Assembly (NCBI RefSeq): GCF_000328705.1
Contig: NC_019673.1
Coordinates: 6,510,001-6,574,000, forward strand
DNA from: Saccharothrix espanaensis DSM 44229
GTDB taxonomy: Bacteria > Actinomycetota > Actinomycetes > Mycobacteriales > Pseudonocardiaceae
Length of the DNA stretch: 64,000 nt
Direction of reading: 5' to 3'
The translations under genes and the position numbers were made by a program. This document shows, piece after piece, positions 8,546 to 19,945 of this stretch. The notes under the pieces are model-generated. The model saw nothing but the letters and a program-made list of their open reading frames with translations, made no database searches and was not told the DNA's origin. Each line of letters starts with the position of its first letter. Position 1 is the stretch's first letter.

Positions 8546-9438
8546 ACGTCCGGAAGAGCCGGCGCGGACCGCCACGACCGGCTCGCGTCCGCGCACGCGC
8601 GGAGCCAGGCCAGTTCACCCTGGTTCACGATGAAGGTGTCTCCCACCACCGGCGGAGTGTCCACGAACGACCGGAGGCCCACCTCCGGCAACTGCTCGGC
8701 CAGGTGCCCCCTCTCCGCGTTGCCCAGGAAATCGGCCAGCTCGGCCAAGGTCGTCAGACCGAGCGCCGCGTACCGGTCGCCCCGGGTGAGCGCCTCCGGG
8801 GTGATCTCGATGGGCCGCCAGTCCCAGTCGTGGTGCAGCAAGCTGGCGCTGTGATCGCCCCGGCGCTGGTGGTAGACCATCTCCTCCCCGTACTTGTTCA
8901 TCCAGAACGAGATGTAGTCGGTCGTGTCGAACACCTGCCCGCTGAGCTCGCTCAACGCCAACCGCAGCTGCCCGCGTTCGGCCACGTACTCGCGCATCCT
9001 CCCCACGAACAGCGGCATCGACGCCTCACTCAGCACATCGGTCCGCGAGATCGCGATCGAACGGAGCACTTCCCCGTCAGCTCTGGCGCGGCGGAGCTGC
9101 TGCGACGCATTCGCCCAGTACAACTGGTCCGTACCGGGGTCGTGGACGACGCACACGACCGGGACGTTGGACTTGAGCCACGAACTGCCGTGACGTCCGA
9201 CCTTGACCCGGTACCCGCCTCCCGCGCGGTACGAGACGCCGCCCTTGACCTGGACGGCAATGGTGTCCCCGGTGGTTCGTCCGCCCTCGACGAACCGGAC
9301 GTACAGATCTTCGCCGAAGTCGTTGTGGCCATCGATCTTCTGAACGATGTGGGAGTGCTCCTGCATGAGGGCGGTCACGCGGTTGACCGCGCGATCCTCG
9401 ATGATCCTCTTCGGGTCGACGCTGCTCAACTTCTCCAC
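8542..9438 (-). CDS. DUF4365 protein, possible restriction-endonuclease-like fold
   Basis: The N-terminal 150 residues match DUF4365: NDFGEDLYVRFVEGG, then DTIAVQVKGG. This D...QxK arrangement resembles the PD-(D/E)xK nuclease core, as proposed for this family. The C-terminal 150 residues are of no recognised family. The product is 298 aa from a GTG at 9438. The stop codon shares the palindrome CTAG with the stop of the convergent ROK gene, a 4-bp overlap. DUF4365 proteins often occur singly or in defence neighbourhoods. Here the only neighbours with a possible DNA role are this gene and the LigD-like gene about 0.5 kb away. Nuclease activity is an inference. Confidence 0.65.
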   Translation of the reverse strand: MEKLSSVDPKRIIEDRAVNRVTALMQEHSHIVQKIDGHNDFGEDLYVRFVEGGRTTGDTIAVQVKGGVSYRAGGGYRVKVGRHGSSWLKSNVPVVCVVHDPGTDQLYWANASQQLRRARADGEVLRSIAISRTDVLSEASMPLFVGRMREYVAERGQLRLALSELSGQVFDTTDYISFWMNKYGEEMVYHQRRGDHSASLLHHDWDWRPIEITPEALTRGDRYAALGLTTLAELADFLGNAERGHLAEQLPEVGLRSFVDTPPVVGDTFIVNQGELAWLRACADASRSWRSAPALPDV

Positions 9439-9511
9439 CGTTCAGGGGACGCGCCCGGTTTGGTGGCAGCGGGCGCGGATGCGCTTGATCTTGCCCGGCC
9501 GGTCCGCTGAT

Positions 9512-9844
9512 GATCCACCGCTGGAAGCCGCGCGGGAACGGGTCGGTCGGGTCCAGCAAGTACTGGGACATGCCCGGTTGTCCAGGCTCGGCCGACAACG
9601 TCCCCAGTACGGCGGTGTGGTCGGCTAAGGAATTGGCGGTCAGGCGGCCGGTGAAGCGGGTGACGATGAAGGAGTCGTTGACGAAGTCCTGGTGCGAAGG
9701 GCGTTCGCCGCGGGCGTGCAGTTGGGCCATCCGGGCGCAGGCTCCCGGCCCGCACGGGGAACGGTCGAACCAGCCGGGGTGGATGGCCATCGCTTTGCGC
9801 GAGTGGGCACCGGCGTGGTCGGGTGCGGTGAACTGGTCGACACC
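9512..9844 (-). pseudogene. Proline racemase / hydroxyproline epimerase fragment
   Basis: The minus-strand frame reads DRSPCGPGACARMAQLHARG, then SFIVTRFTGRL and YLLDPTDPFPRGF. This is the C-terminal third of the proline racemase family and includes the second catalytic cysteine (SPCG). The N-terminal two thirds, with the first catalytic cysteine, are missing upstream, where the frame runs toward the LigD-like gene. The frame continues past 9512 into unrelated sequence antisense to the gap and the DUF4365 gene. It is therefore a truncated remnant. Confidence 0.7.
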
Positions 9845-9942
9845 CAGCACCCCGCCCCGCCCGCACACCGCTCACGACCGGGCACCCTGCCCCATCCGCG
9901 AGCCCACTTGCCGAGCGGACCGCGACCGGGGAGGGTGGTCGG

Positions 9943-10899
9943 GTGGGTGCTGCCGAACAACGCGACGGTGTGTCGCTGACCAACCTGGACCAGGCGCTGT
10001 TCGACGGTGCCGACGCCACCAAACGCGACCTGGTCGACTACCTCGACGCCGTGCGCGACCGGATCCTGCCCGGACTGGCCGGACGGCCGCTGTCCGTCGT
10101 GCGCGTGCTGCGCGGCCAGGACCCGTTCATGCAGAAGAACGTCCCCAAGTACACACCGGACTTCGTCAAGACCACTCCGGTGTGGGCGGACGCGTCCAAG
10201 CGGCAGATCAACTACGCCCTGTGCGACGACCGCAAGACCCTGCTGTGGTTCGGGAACCAACGCGCCGTGGAGTACCACGTCCCGCTCAGCCTCGTGGACG
10301 ACCGCGAGCACCCCCAGTACGTCGTCCTCGACCTCGACCCGCCCGAGGGCGAGCCGTTCGGCGCGGTGGTCGGCGCGGCCCGCCTGGTCCACCGGGCGCT
10401 GACCGACGCGGGCCTGTCCGGCGCGGTGAAGACCAGCGGTGCCAAGGGTTTGCACATCTTCGTGCCGATCACGGCGAGCGATGACGACGCGGCCGCCGCA
10501 ACCCGCGCGCTGGCCGCCCGCGCCGAGCGGATCGACCCCGCGATCGCCACCACCGCCTACATCCGCGAGGAGCGCGAGGGCAAGGTGTTCCTCGATTCGA
10601 CGCGCGCGTACGGCGCGACGGTCGTCGCCGCCTACAGCCCCCGGATCCGCCCCGGCACGCCGGTGTCGTTCCCGGTGTCGTGGGACGACCTCGACCAGGT
10701 CACGCCACGCGACTTCACCCTGCGCACGGCCGTGGACCTGCTCGGCGACGCCGACCCGTGGGCGTCCGCGCTGCCCGCGCCACAGGCGCTGCCCGAGGAC
10801 CTCGTGGCCGAGGGCCGGGAGATCCCGGTCGCCCGGGTCGTCGCGATGCACGAGGGCAAGCGCCGCGCACGGGCCCGTCGGGCCGAAGGCTCGGAGTGA
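9943..10899 (+). CDS. LigD-type primase/polymerase domain protein
   Basis: The 318-residue stand-alone protein matches the polymerase domain of bacterial NHEJ ligase D. It has QKNVPKYTPDFVKT near residues 63-76, the metal-binding VLDLDPPEG near 130 and TSGAKGLHIFVPI near 165-177. Such archaeo-eukaryotic primase-like polymerases fill gaps during Ku-dependent end joining. The ligase and phosphoesterase domains are absent, and no ku gene is in the window. Many actinobacteria encode split LigD modules, so this is normal organisation. The GTG at 9943 keeps the usual N-terminus. A Lys/Arg-rich tail ends the protein. Confidence 0.88.
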   Translation: MGAAEQRDGVSLTNLDQALFDGADATKRDLVDYLDAVRDRILPGLAGRPLSVVRVLRGQDPFMQKNVPKYTPDFVKTTPVWADASKRQINYALCDDRKTLLWFGNQRAVEYHVPLSLVDDREHPQYVVLDLDPPEGEPFGAVVGAARLVHRALTDAGLSGAVKTSGAKGLHIFVPITASDDDAAAATRALAARAERIDPAIATTAYIREEREGKVFLDSTRAYGATVVAAYSPRIRPGTPVSFPVSWDDLDQVTPRDFTLRTAVDLLGDADPWASALPAPQALPEDLVAEGREIPVARVVAMHEGKRRARARRAEGSE

Positions 10900-10931
10900 C
10901 CGGTTAGCCAGAAACAGCTACCCGGAGACGG

Positions 10932-13275
<2,344 letters not shown>

Positions 13276-13281
13276 GGTGGG

Positions 13282-13308
13282 ACCGGCGGCGGGTCGCCCG
13301 CCGCCGGT
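13282..13308 (+). terminator. Stem-loop after the aminopeptidase gene
   Basis: Perfect 12-bp arms ACCGGCGGCGGG and its complement flank a 3-nt loop, 7 nt after the stop. Confidence 0.7.
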
Positions 13309-13335
13309 TCGCGAAAAGGGCTCGGCCGGGCCGGC

Positions 13336-14139
13336 GTGCTCTGCGACGATCCGGTCGTGGTCACCGCCCAAGCGCTCTGCGAGCTGTTGACCGACCTCGA
13401 CGCGCCGGGCCGGCTGGAACGCCCGCGGCTGACCGCGCCCGAGGTGCTGCACGAACGGGTGGAACGGCTGGCCTTCCGGCTGGAACGGGCGGCCGGGCGG
13501 TGCGCGGTCGAGCGGTCACCCGCCGGTGCCGACCACCACGGCCGGCTCACCCTGCCCGGCCCCGTGACGATCGTGGTCGGGCGCTACGGCTTCGAGGTCG
13601 CGTTCGCGGCCGGCCCGGTGCTGGGCGAGGAGCAGTTCGCGCGGGTCAAGACGGCCATCCACCAGACCGGGTTCCACACCCTGCCCGACGTGGCCGCGCT
13701 GGTGCCCACCCGGCCCGGCGGCGTGCCGCGCCGGGTGGTGACGGCGCGCTCCGGGGAGGAACTGGCCGGGCAGGTCGCGCGGCTGCCGTCGACCGGGGAC
13801 GTGGGCGTGCTGCGCGACCGGATCCTGCGCGCGCTCGGGCTGCCGGTGACGCCGGTCGACGGCGTGCCGGAGGCGGTGGACCCGCTCCCGCCGCACCGGG
13901 TCCTGGTGGAGGTGGAACGGGTGGCGGCGTGCGTGGCGGCGCTCGCGGCCGGCGCGGACGAACTGCGGTGGGCGGCGATCGACGACGTGGTGCTGGACCG
14001 GCCGGGCATGGAGGCGATCAAGGCGATCCGCGACGAGTTCCACTGCGCCGTGGGGGACGCCGTCGAGCGCTACGACCGGCGCACCGAGCACCTGCTGCGC
14101 ACCCGACCGCACGGGATGGCCGCCGGCACCGCCGCCTGA
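13336..14139 (+). CDS. Hypothetical protein
   Basis: The 267-residue protein matches no family I recognise. It has no signal peptide or membrane segment. The first half reads as a mixed alpha/beta domain (GRLTLPGPVTIVVGRYGFEV), and the second half is helical and rich in Ala, Val and Arg. The start is uncertain: GTG at 13336 or GTG at 13357 or nearby. It overlaps the decayed methyltransferase on the other strand only at its end. Codon bias supports coding. Confidence 0.5.
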   Translation: MLCDDPVVVTAQALCELLTDLDAPGRLERPRLTAPEVLHERVERLAFRLERAAGRCAVERSPAGADHHGRLTLPGPVTIVVGRYGFEVAFAAGPVLGEEQFARVKTAIHQTGFHTLPDVAALVPTRPGGVPRRVVTARSGEELAGQVARLPSTGDVGVLRDRILRALGLPVTPVDGVPEAVDPLPPHRVLVEVERVAACVAALAAGADELRWAAIDDVVLDRPGMEAIKAIRDEFHCAVGDAVERYDRRTEHLLRTRPHGMAAGTAA

Positions 14140-14660
14140 GCACCAGCCGGCCCGGCCCCACGCGGCGAGGGTGAACTGCGGGACGTCCCGGAAGGTCGGG
14201 TCGGCCGGCAGGTCGTGGAAGCGGGCCAGGTCGTCGGGGGTGATCGCGGACGTGGCCAGCAGGTCCGGGGCGGCGCTCGCGACCAGTTCGGCCCAGCGGT
14301 CGTCGGGACCGCCCATGCGGCCCAGCAGGCCGGTGTGGTCGACCTCCCGCAGGCCGGCGGCGAGCAGCCGAGCCGGCAGGCCGCGCGCCCACTGGACGTC
14401 CGAGCCCCGGTCGCGGTAGTGCCGCAGGTAGGCCGCCATGATCCGGGTGACGACCGGGTAGGGGGAGGACTCCGGCGGCAGGTGGAACGGGTCTTCCAGG
14501 ACCAGCCAGCCGCCGGGTTTGAGCCACGTGGTGGCGCGCGCGACGAGGTCGGCGCGGTCGGCCAGGTGGCAGAACAGGTACCGCGCGTGCACCAGGTCGA
14601 ACCGGCCGGGCGCGAAGTCGCCGGCGACGCTACCGCCCCCGAGCGCTAACGCTCCGAGTC
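14140..14660 (-). pseudogene. Truncated class I SAM-dependent methyltransferase
   Basis: The minus-strand frame reads LGGGSVAGDFAPGRFDLVHA, then YLFCHLADRADLVARATTWL, KPGGWLVLEDPF and later PDDRWAELV. The motif I glycine loop is joined directly to the motif III region (AGDFAPGRFDLVHARYL), so about 30-40 residues including motif II are missing, and no start precedes it. The C-terminus runs into the hypothetical gene ending at 14139. An internal deletion and a lost 5' end make function unlikely. Confidence 0.6.
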
Positions 14661-14794
14661 GTCCGCCCGGTGTCGACCGGGAGTCCGAGGGGGTCGGGGT
14701 CGGGCGTGGCCTGCCGCAGGTCTCGCGCGGTCTCCTTGGCCTCGTCGATGAGCTCGCGGGTGTGGTCGAGGTCGGCTTCGCTCGGTTCGGTCAT
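14630..14794 (-). CDS. Small acidic protein, 54 aa
   Basis: From an ATG at 14794 the frame encodes MTEPSEADLDHTRELIDEAK, then a short helix and a Pro/Asp-rich turn. Short acidic helical proteins beginning MTEPSEADL are common in actinobacteria and have no known function. Its last codons overlap, in another frame, the decayed methyltransferase. The coding sequence may therefore have been extended into that remnant, and the C-terminal Arg/Ser-rich 12 residues look artificial. Confidence 0.45.
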   Translation of the reverse strand: MTEPSEADLDHTRELIDEAKETARDLRQATPDPDPLGLPVDTGRTTRSVSARGR

Positions 14795-14842
14795 GGCGCA
14801 CCTCCACGACCGGGGTTGCCGGCCCCGGCCGGGCCAAACCGG

Positions 14843-15226
14843 TCAGCGGTGGCTGCCCTTGACGTCCTCGAACCACCACCGGGGCGGCGGGTGCACCCAG
14901 CGGACCAGCAGCAGCACCAGCACGAGCCCGAGCGCGCCCACCGCCGTCGCGGGCCACGCCCACGTCCGGCGGGTGGTGAGGGCCGCCTCGCAGGTGGCCA
15001 CGGTCTCGGCCACCTGCGAGGCGGGGCGCTTGCCGCCCGGGTCGTGGGCGACCGAGCTGGGCAGGCCGGTGGCGACGCTGCCGCAGTCGACCGCCTCGCC
15101 CCGGCCGCCCTCGACGCCGATGGTCAGCACCAGGCCGGAGCCGCCGACGAGCAGCAGGAGGCCGAAGACGAAGGTCAGAACCGTGTGCAGGTATGGGTTC
15201 ACGGAGAACTTCTCGCTGCCCGTCAC
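14843..15226 (-). CDS. Small membrane protein with two transmembrane helices
   Basis: The 127-residue protein has transmembrane helices at about residues 14-37 (LTFVFGLLLLVGGSGLVLTI) and 90-112 (WPATAVGALGLVLVLLLV). Between them lies a roughly 50-residue loop with two cysteines (VDCGS; ATCEA) that may form a disulfide outside the cell. The GTG at 15226 is chosen because GGGAGG lies 8 nt upstream. No family recognised. It is transcribed away from the transporter operon. Confidence 0.6.
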   Translation of the reverse strand: MTGSEKFSVNPYLHTVLTFVFGLLLLVGGSGLVLTIGVEGGRGEAVDCGSVATGLPSSVAHDPGGKRPASQVAETVATCEAALTTRRTWAWPATAVGALGLVLVLLLVRWVHPPPRWWFEDVKGSHR

Positions 15227-15284
15227 ACCTCCATCCTCCCAGGTCCACGACGGTGTTCCAGCGGAAACTCCCGTTTTCGGCCGA

Positions 15285-16862
15285 TCACGCCGGGACGTCG
15301 GCGAGGCCCGTCCGTCTGGCCCGCTGGGCGACGGGGTCGGGCAGCGGGACGGCGTCGACCAGCCGTCTCGTGTAGGCGGCGGTGGGGGTCCGCAGCACTT
15401 CGTGGTGCGGGCCGTGCTCCACGACACGACCGTTGTGCAGCACGGCGACGCGGTGTGCGAGGGAGTCGACCACGGCCAGGTCGTGGCTGATGAACAGGCA
15501 GGCGAAACCGCGTTGTTGTTGGAGTTCGGTCAGCAGCGCCAGGATCGACGCCTGCACGGACACGTCCAGCGCGCTGGTCGGCTCGTCGGCGATGAGCAGG
15601 TCCGGGTCGAGGGCCAGCGCCCGCGCGATGCCGACGCGCTGGCGTTGGCCGCCGGAGAGCTCCCGGGGCCTGCGGGTGGCGAAGTCGGCGGGCAGCCGCA
15701 CCGCGTCGAGCAGTTCGGCGACCCGGGCCCGGTGGTCGCCGGGGGCGCGGTGCACGCGCAGCGGTTCGGCGACGCACTCGGCGATCGTCATCCTGGGGTT
15801 CAGCGAGCTGCCCGGGTCCTGGAAGACGAAGCCGAACCGGCGGCGGGCCGAGCGCGGATCGGTGTCCAGGACCAGGGCGGTGCCCGCGTCCGGGCGCAGG
15901 ACGCCCGCCGCCACCCGGCCCAGGGTGGACTTGCCGGAGCCCGATTCGCCCACCAGGCCGACCACTTCGCCGCGCGCCACGTGCAGGTCCACTGTGGACA
16001 GTGCGGTGAAGTCGCCGTAGCGCACGGTCACCCCGGTCAGCCTCAACGCGTCCGCGCCGGTGTGCGGCAGGGCCGGGTCGCGGTGCCCCAGCCGGGGGAC
16101 GGCCGCCAGCAGCTCCCGGGTGTACGCGCGGGTGGGCGCGGCGAACAGCTCGTCCACCGGGGCCTGCTCGACCAGTTCGCCCCGGTGCAGCACGGCCACC
16201 CGGTCAGCCAGGTCGGCGACCACGCCCATGTTGTGGGTGATCAGCAGGATCGCGGTGCCCAGCCGGTCGCGCAGGTCACGCAACAGGGCCAGGATCTCGG
16301 CCTGCACGGTCACGTCCAGCGCGGTGGTCGGCTCGTCGGCGATGATCAGGTCCGGCTCGTTGGCCAGCGCCAGCGCGATCACCACCCGCTGCTTCTGGCC
16401 GCCGGAGAGCTGGTGCGGGTAGTGCCGGACCCGGGTGGCCGGGTCGGGGATGCCGACCAGGTCGAGCAGCCGGACCGCGTCCCGGCGGGCCGTCTGCCGG
16501 GTCAGCCCCCGGTGGGCCCGCAGCACGGCGGCGATCTGCCACCCGACGGTGTGCACGGGGTTGAGCGCCGTCGCCGGTTCCTGGAAGACCATGGCGACCG
16601 AACGCCCGCGCACCTCCCGCAGGGCCTCCTCGCCGGCACCCACCAGTTCGCGGGTGCCCAGCAGCACGCTGCCGCGCACCCGTGCGGTCGGCGGGAGCAG
16701 GCCCAGGACGGCGCGGGCGGTCACGGACTTGCCGGAGCCGGACTCCCCCACCAGCGCCAGGATCTCGCCCGGCGCGACGGTCAGGTCGAGGCCGCGCACC
16801 GCGCGGACGTCACCGAAGGAGACCTCCAGGCCGGAGATCGTCAGCAGGTCAGTCGTAGACAC
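15285..16862 (-). CDS. Oligopeptide-type ABC transporter, fused DppD-DppF ATPase
   Basis: The 525-residue protein contains two complete ABC ATPase domains. Each has Walker A GESGSGKS, signature LSGGQ and Walker B DLLIADEPTSALD or similar, at about residues 37-185 and 300-455. It powers the permeases encoded upstream. The GTG at 16862 overlaps the end of the sulfatase gene by 14 nt, so it is the last gene of the operon that starts with the ROK regulator. Fusion of the two ATPases is common in actinobacterial peptide/nickel-type transporters. The cargo is probably a sulfated or sulfonated compound, inferred from the sulfatase and TauD-type neighbours. Confidence 0.92.
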   Translation of the reverse strand: MSTTDLLTISGLEVSFGDVRAVRGLDLTVAPGEILALVGESGSGKSVTARAVLGLLPPTARVRGSVLLGTRELVGAGEEALREVRGRSVAMVFQEPATALNPVHTVGWQIAAVLRAHRGLTRQTARRDAVRLLDLVGIPDPATRVRHYPHQLSGGQKQRVVIALALANEPDLIIADEPTTALDVTVQAEILALLRDLRDRLGTAILLITHNMGVVADLADRVAVLHRGELVEQAPVDELFAAPTRAYTRELLAAVPRLGHRDPALPHTGADALRLTGVTVRYGDFTALSTVDLHVARGEVVGLVGESGSGKSTLGRVAAGVLRPDAGTALVLDTDPRSARRRFGFVFQDPGSSLNPRMTIAECVAEPLRVHRAPGDHRARVAELLDAVRLPADFATRRPRELSGGQRQRVGIARALALDPDLLIADEPTSALDVSVQASILALLTELQQQRGFACLFISHDLAVVDSLAHRVAVLHNGRVVEHGPHHEVLRTPTAAYTRRLVDAVPLPDPVAQRARRTGLADVPA

Positions 16863-19131
16863 GTTCGGCCTCCGCCCACAGTCGCGCCACCAGCTTCGGG
16901 TCGTAGTCGGCCTGCTCCCCCGGTTCGTAGCGCACCCGGTGCAGCGTGCCGGTGAACGGGAACGTGCCGTCGCGCACGTGCGATTCCCAGTCGACCGGGC
17001 CGCCCCGGTCCGCGCCGACGCTGATCCCGGTGAACGGGGCCAGGCCGATCAACTGCGGTACGGGGTCCAGCGCCGCCGCGCCGGAACCGGTCTCCAGCAC
17101 GAACTTCCAGCGGAACCCGGGCAGCGCCTCGGCGCGCAGCACCACGCGGGCCTCGCCTTCGGGGACCGGGACCGGGGTGGTGCGGTGGATGTCGCCGTAC
17201 GCGTTGTAGGTCAAGTGGGCGTGGCCGTCGTCCACGTGCACGACGTAACCACCGCCCTGGTCGCCGTGCGCGAACAGCACGCCCCGGTCACCGGCGGTGG
17301 TCTCGACGTCGGCGAACGCCGTGAACGAGCGGAACTGGACGAGCTGCGCCGAGCGGTAGCGCTCCAGCAGCGGGGTTCCGGGGTAGAGGTCGACCGGGCG
17401 TTCCAGGCGCTCGTCGGACGGCCGGCGCAGCGATGCCGCCGGGCTGTGGTCGGTCAGCGGGAACACCGCGTTGTGCCAGGCGGCGGCCTCCCAGGCGGCG
17501 GCCAGCTCGGCGAGTTTCGCCGGGTGCCCGGCGGCGACGTCCGTGGTCTCGGTCGGGTCCTCGGCGACGTGGTAGAGCTCCCACTCGCTGTCGTCGTACG
17601 GGGTTCCGGGGCGGTGCCGGGTGACGATCTTCCAGCCGTCGGCGTAGTAGCCCCGGTTGCCGCCGGTCTCGGTGTACTGGGTGGTGTGCGGGCTCGGCGC
17701 GTCGGGCGAGCGCAGGACCGGGACGGCGCTGACGCCGTCCTGCTCGGCGGCGGGCACGCCGTGGCGGTGCTCCGCGCGGGGCACGCCGGCGAGGTCGAGC
17801 AGGGTCGGCGCGACATCGGTGACGTAGACGTACTGGTGGCGCAGCCCGGGTTCCAGCCCGGCGGGCCAGTGCACGATGAACGGCGTGCGCACGCCGCCCG
17901 CGTAGGTGTCGAACTTGTAGAGCCGGAACGGGGTGTTGGACGCCTGCGCCCAGCCGCGCGGGTAGTGGATGGTGGTCTGCGGGCCACCGAGGAGGTCCAG
18001 TTCCCTGGCCACGTCCCGCTCCCAGTCCCCCGGCACGCCCGGCACGTGCACGAACTGGCTGAAGTAGCTGCGGGTGCCCTCCACGCCGCCCTCGGCGGTC
18101 GCGCCGTTGTCGGAGGTGAACACGATGACGGTGTCGTCCAGTTCCCCGTGCCGCCGCAGCGCTTCGACGATCCGCCCGACGCTGTCGTCCACATTGGACA
18201 GCGAGGCGGCGTAGACCTCCATGTACCGGGCGAACAGCTCCTGGCGTTGCGGGGACAGCTCGTCCCACGGCGACACGTCGGGGTTGCGCGGTGGCAGCAC
18301 GGTGTCGGGCGGGAACAGGCCCTCGGCGAGCTGCTTGGCGAACCGGCGGGACCTGATGACGTCCCAGCCCTCGTCGTAGCGGCCCCGGTAGCGGGCCAGG
18401 TCCTCGGGTTTCGCGCCGAGCGGGCCGTGCATCGCGTGGTGGGCGAAGTAGAGGAAGAACGGCTTGTCGGGATCGTTGGCGCGCAACGTGTCGATCATCC
18501 GCACGGCCCGGTCGGTCAGGTCGTCGGTGAGGAAGTACCCGTCCGGGTAGTCGCCGTCGTAGGGGCTGTTGTCCCAGACCAGCCGGTGCGGGTGGTGCAG
18601 GTTGGTCAGGCCCTCCAGGCTGCCGAAGTACCGGTCGAACCCGCGCTGCACCGGCCACGACGAGCGGTCCGCCGCGTCGTGGCTCGCCGCGTCCCGGGTC
18701 AGGTGCCACTTGCCGACCGCGAACGTGGCGTACCCCGCGTCCCGCAACGACTCCGCGAGCGAGGGCGCGTCGTCGGGCAGTTGGAACGAGTACGCCGGGT
18801 AGCCCGGGTCGGCGTTGGCCGGGAACGCGAACCCCGCGCGGTGCGGGTTCAGCCCGGTCAGCAGGGCCGCGCGGGACGGCGAGCACAGCGGCGTGGTGTG
18901 GTAGTTGGTCAACCGCAGGCCGCCGGCCGCCAACGCGTCCAGGTTCGGGGTCGCCACTTCGCCGCCGAACGGGCCGATGTCGGCGTACCCGAGGTCGTCG
19001 ACCAGGACCACGACGACGTTCGGGCCGCGCGACCGGCGTTCGGCGGGCCACGCGGGGCGCGAGGCGGCGAACGTGCGGCCGACCCGGCCCGCGAAGCCGT
19101 CGTAGCCCCGGGCGTGGGGTGGGATGGTCAT
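16849..19131 (-). CDS. Type I sulfatase (arylsulfatase family)
   Basis: The 760-residue enzyme should hydrolyse sulfate esters. The type I sulfatase signature CSPSR starts at Cys83, the residue converted to formylglycine by a separate maturase. Metal ligands Asp45 and Asp46 (VLVDDLGYADIG) and the GKWHL motif are present. It is longer than typical arylsulfatases because of a C-terminal beta-rich domain of about 200 residues. No signal peptide is seen, so it probably acts in the cytoplasm on substrate delivered by the co-encoded transporter. It lies between the permease and ATPase genes, with a 16-nt gap before it and an overlap after it. Confidence 0.92.
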   Translation of the reverse strand: MTIPPHARGYDGFAGRVGRTFAASRPAWPAERRSRGPNVVVVLVDDLGYADIGPFGGEVATPNLDALAAGGLRLTNYHTTPLCSPSRAALLTGLNPHRAGFAFPANADPGYPAYSFQLPDDAPSLAESLRDAGYATFAVGKWHLTRDAASHDAADRSSWPVQRGFDRYFGSLEGLTNLHHPHRLVWDNSPYDGDYPDGYFLTDDLTDRAVRMIDTLRANDPDKPFFLYFAHHAMHGPLGAKPEDLARYRGRYDEGWDVIRSRRFAKQLAEGLFPPDTVLPPRNPDVSPWDELSPQRQELFARYMEVYAASLSNVDDSVGRIVEALRRHGELDDTVIVFTSDNGATAEGGVEGTRSYFSQFVHVPGVPGDWERDVARELDLLGGPQTTIHYPRGWAQASNTPFRLYKFDTYAGGVRTPFIVHWPAGLEPGLRHQYVYVTDVAPTLLDLAGVPRAEHRHGVPAAEQDGVSAVPVLRSPDAPSPHTTQYTETGGNRGYYADGWKIVTRHRPGTPYDDSEWELYHVAEDPTETTDVAAGHPAKLAELAAAWEAAAWHNAVFPLTDHSPAASLRRPSDERLERPVDLYPGTPLLERYRSAQLVQFRSFTAFADVETTAGDRGVLFAHGDQGGGYVVHVDDGHAHLTYNAYGDIHRTTPVPVPEGEARVVLRAEALPGFRWKFVLETGSGAAALDPVPQLIGLAPFTGISVGADRGGPVDWESHVRDGTFPFTGTLHRVRYEPGEQADYDPKLVARLWAEAERVYD

Positions 19132-19147
19132 CGGGAGCAGTCCTTCC

Positions 19148-19945
19148 TCAGCCCCGGGCCGCGTTGGCGGCCTGGGCGATCAGCTGGAAACCCAGCACCA
19201 GCAGGGCGGTCACGGCCAGCGGGCTGAGCGCGAACAACGGGTTGAGGTCCAGGTAGCGCAGCGACGTGGTGAGCACCGCGCCCAGCGACGGGTCCGGCGG
19301 GCTGACGCCGATGCCGAGCACGCTCATCGCCCCCTCGATGAACACCGCCACCGACATGGACAGGGCGAGCTGCACGACGACCGGCTCCAGCGAGTTGGGC
19401 AGCACGTGGGTGCGCAGCACGTGCCCGCGCCCGCCGCCGATCACCTCCGAGGCGGTCACGAACTGGGCTTCGCGCACCCGGAGCACGGCGGAGCGCAGCA
19501 GCCGCCCGAAGATCGGGATCTCCACCGCCACCACCACGATCACCACCGACGTCGTGCCGGGCCCGATCACCGCCGCCAGCCCCACCGCCAGGATCAGCTG
19601 CGGGAACGCCAGCAGCACGTCGAACAGCCGTTGCACGGCGACGTCCAGCGCGCTGGTGAACGTCGCCAGCGCCCCGATGGCGCACCCGATCAGCGCCCCG
19701 AGCGGCACCGCCGTGAGGCTGATCAGCAGGTCGACCCGGATGCCGGACAGCAGCCGCGCCAGCACGTCCCGGTTGAGGTCGTCGGTGCCCAGCGGGTGCG
19801 CGGCGGAGGGCCCGAGCAGGTTGGCGTCCGGGATCTGCTGGTAGGGGTCCCACTGCACGAGCAGCGGCCCGACGAGCCCGGCCAGCGCGACCACCCCGAC
19901 CAGGACCAGCCCGACCAGCCCACGACCCCGCAGCAGCGCGTTCAC
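19148..19945 (-). CDS. ABC transporter permease, DppC type
   Basis: The 265-residue inner-membrane permease has about six transmembrane helices and the binding-protein-dependent loop around EVIGGGRGHVLRTHVLPNSL (about residues 163-182) that contacts the ATPase. The GTG at 19945 overlaps the stop of the upstream permease as GTGA, which implies translational coupling. It is slightly shorter than typical DppC at the N-terminus, but the first helix and the HPLGTDDLNRDVLARLL block are intact. It works with the DppB-type partner. Confidence 0.9.
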   Translation of the reverse strand: MNALLRGRGLVGLVLVGVVALAGLVGPLLVQWDPYQQIPDANLLGPSAAHPLGTDDLNRDVLARLLSGIRVDLLISLTAVPLGALIGCAIGALATFTSALDVAVQRLFDVLLAFPQLILAVGLAAVIGPGTTSVVIVVVAVEIPIFGRLLRSAVLRVREAQFVTASEVIGGGRGHVLRTHVLPNSLEPVVVQLALSMSVAVFIEGAMSVLGIGVSPPDPSLGAVLTTSLRYLDLNPLFALSPLAVTALLVLGFQLIAQAANAARG

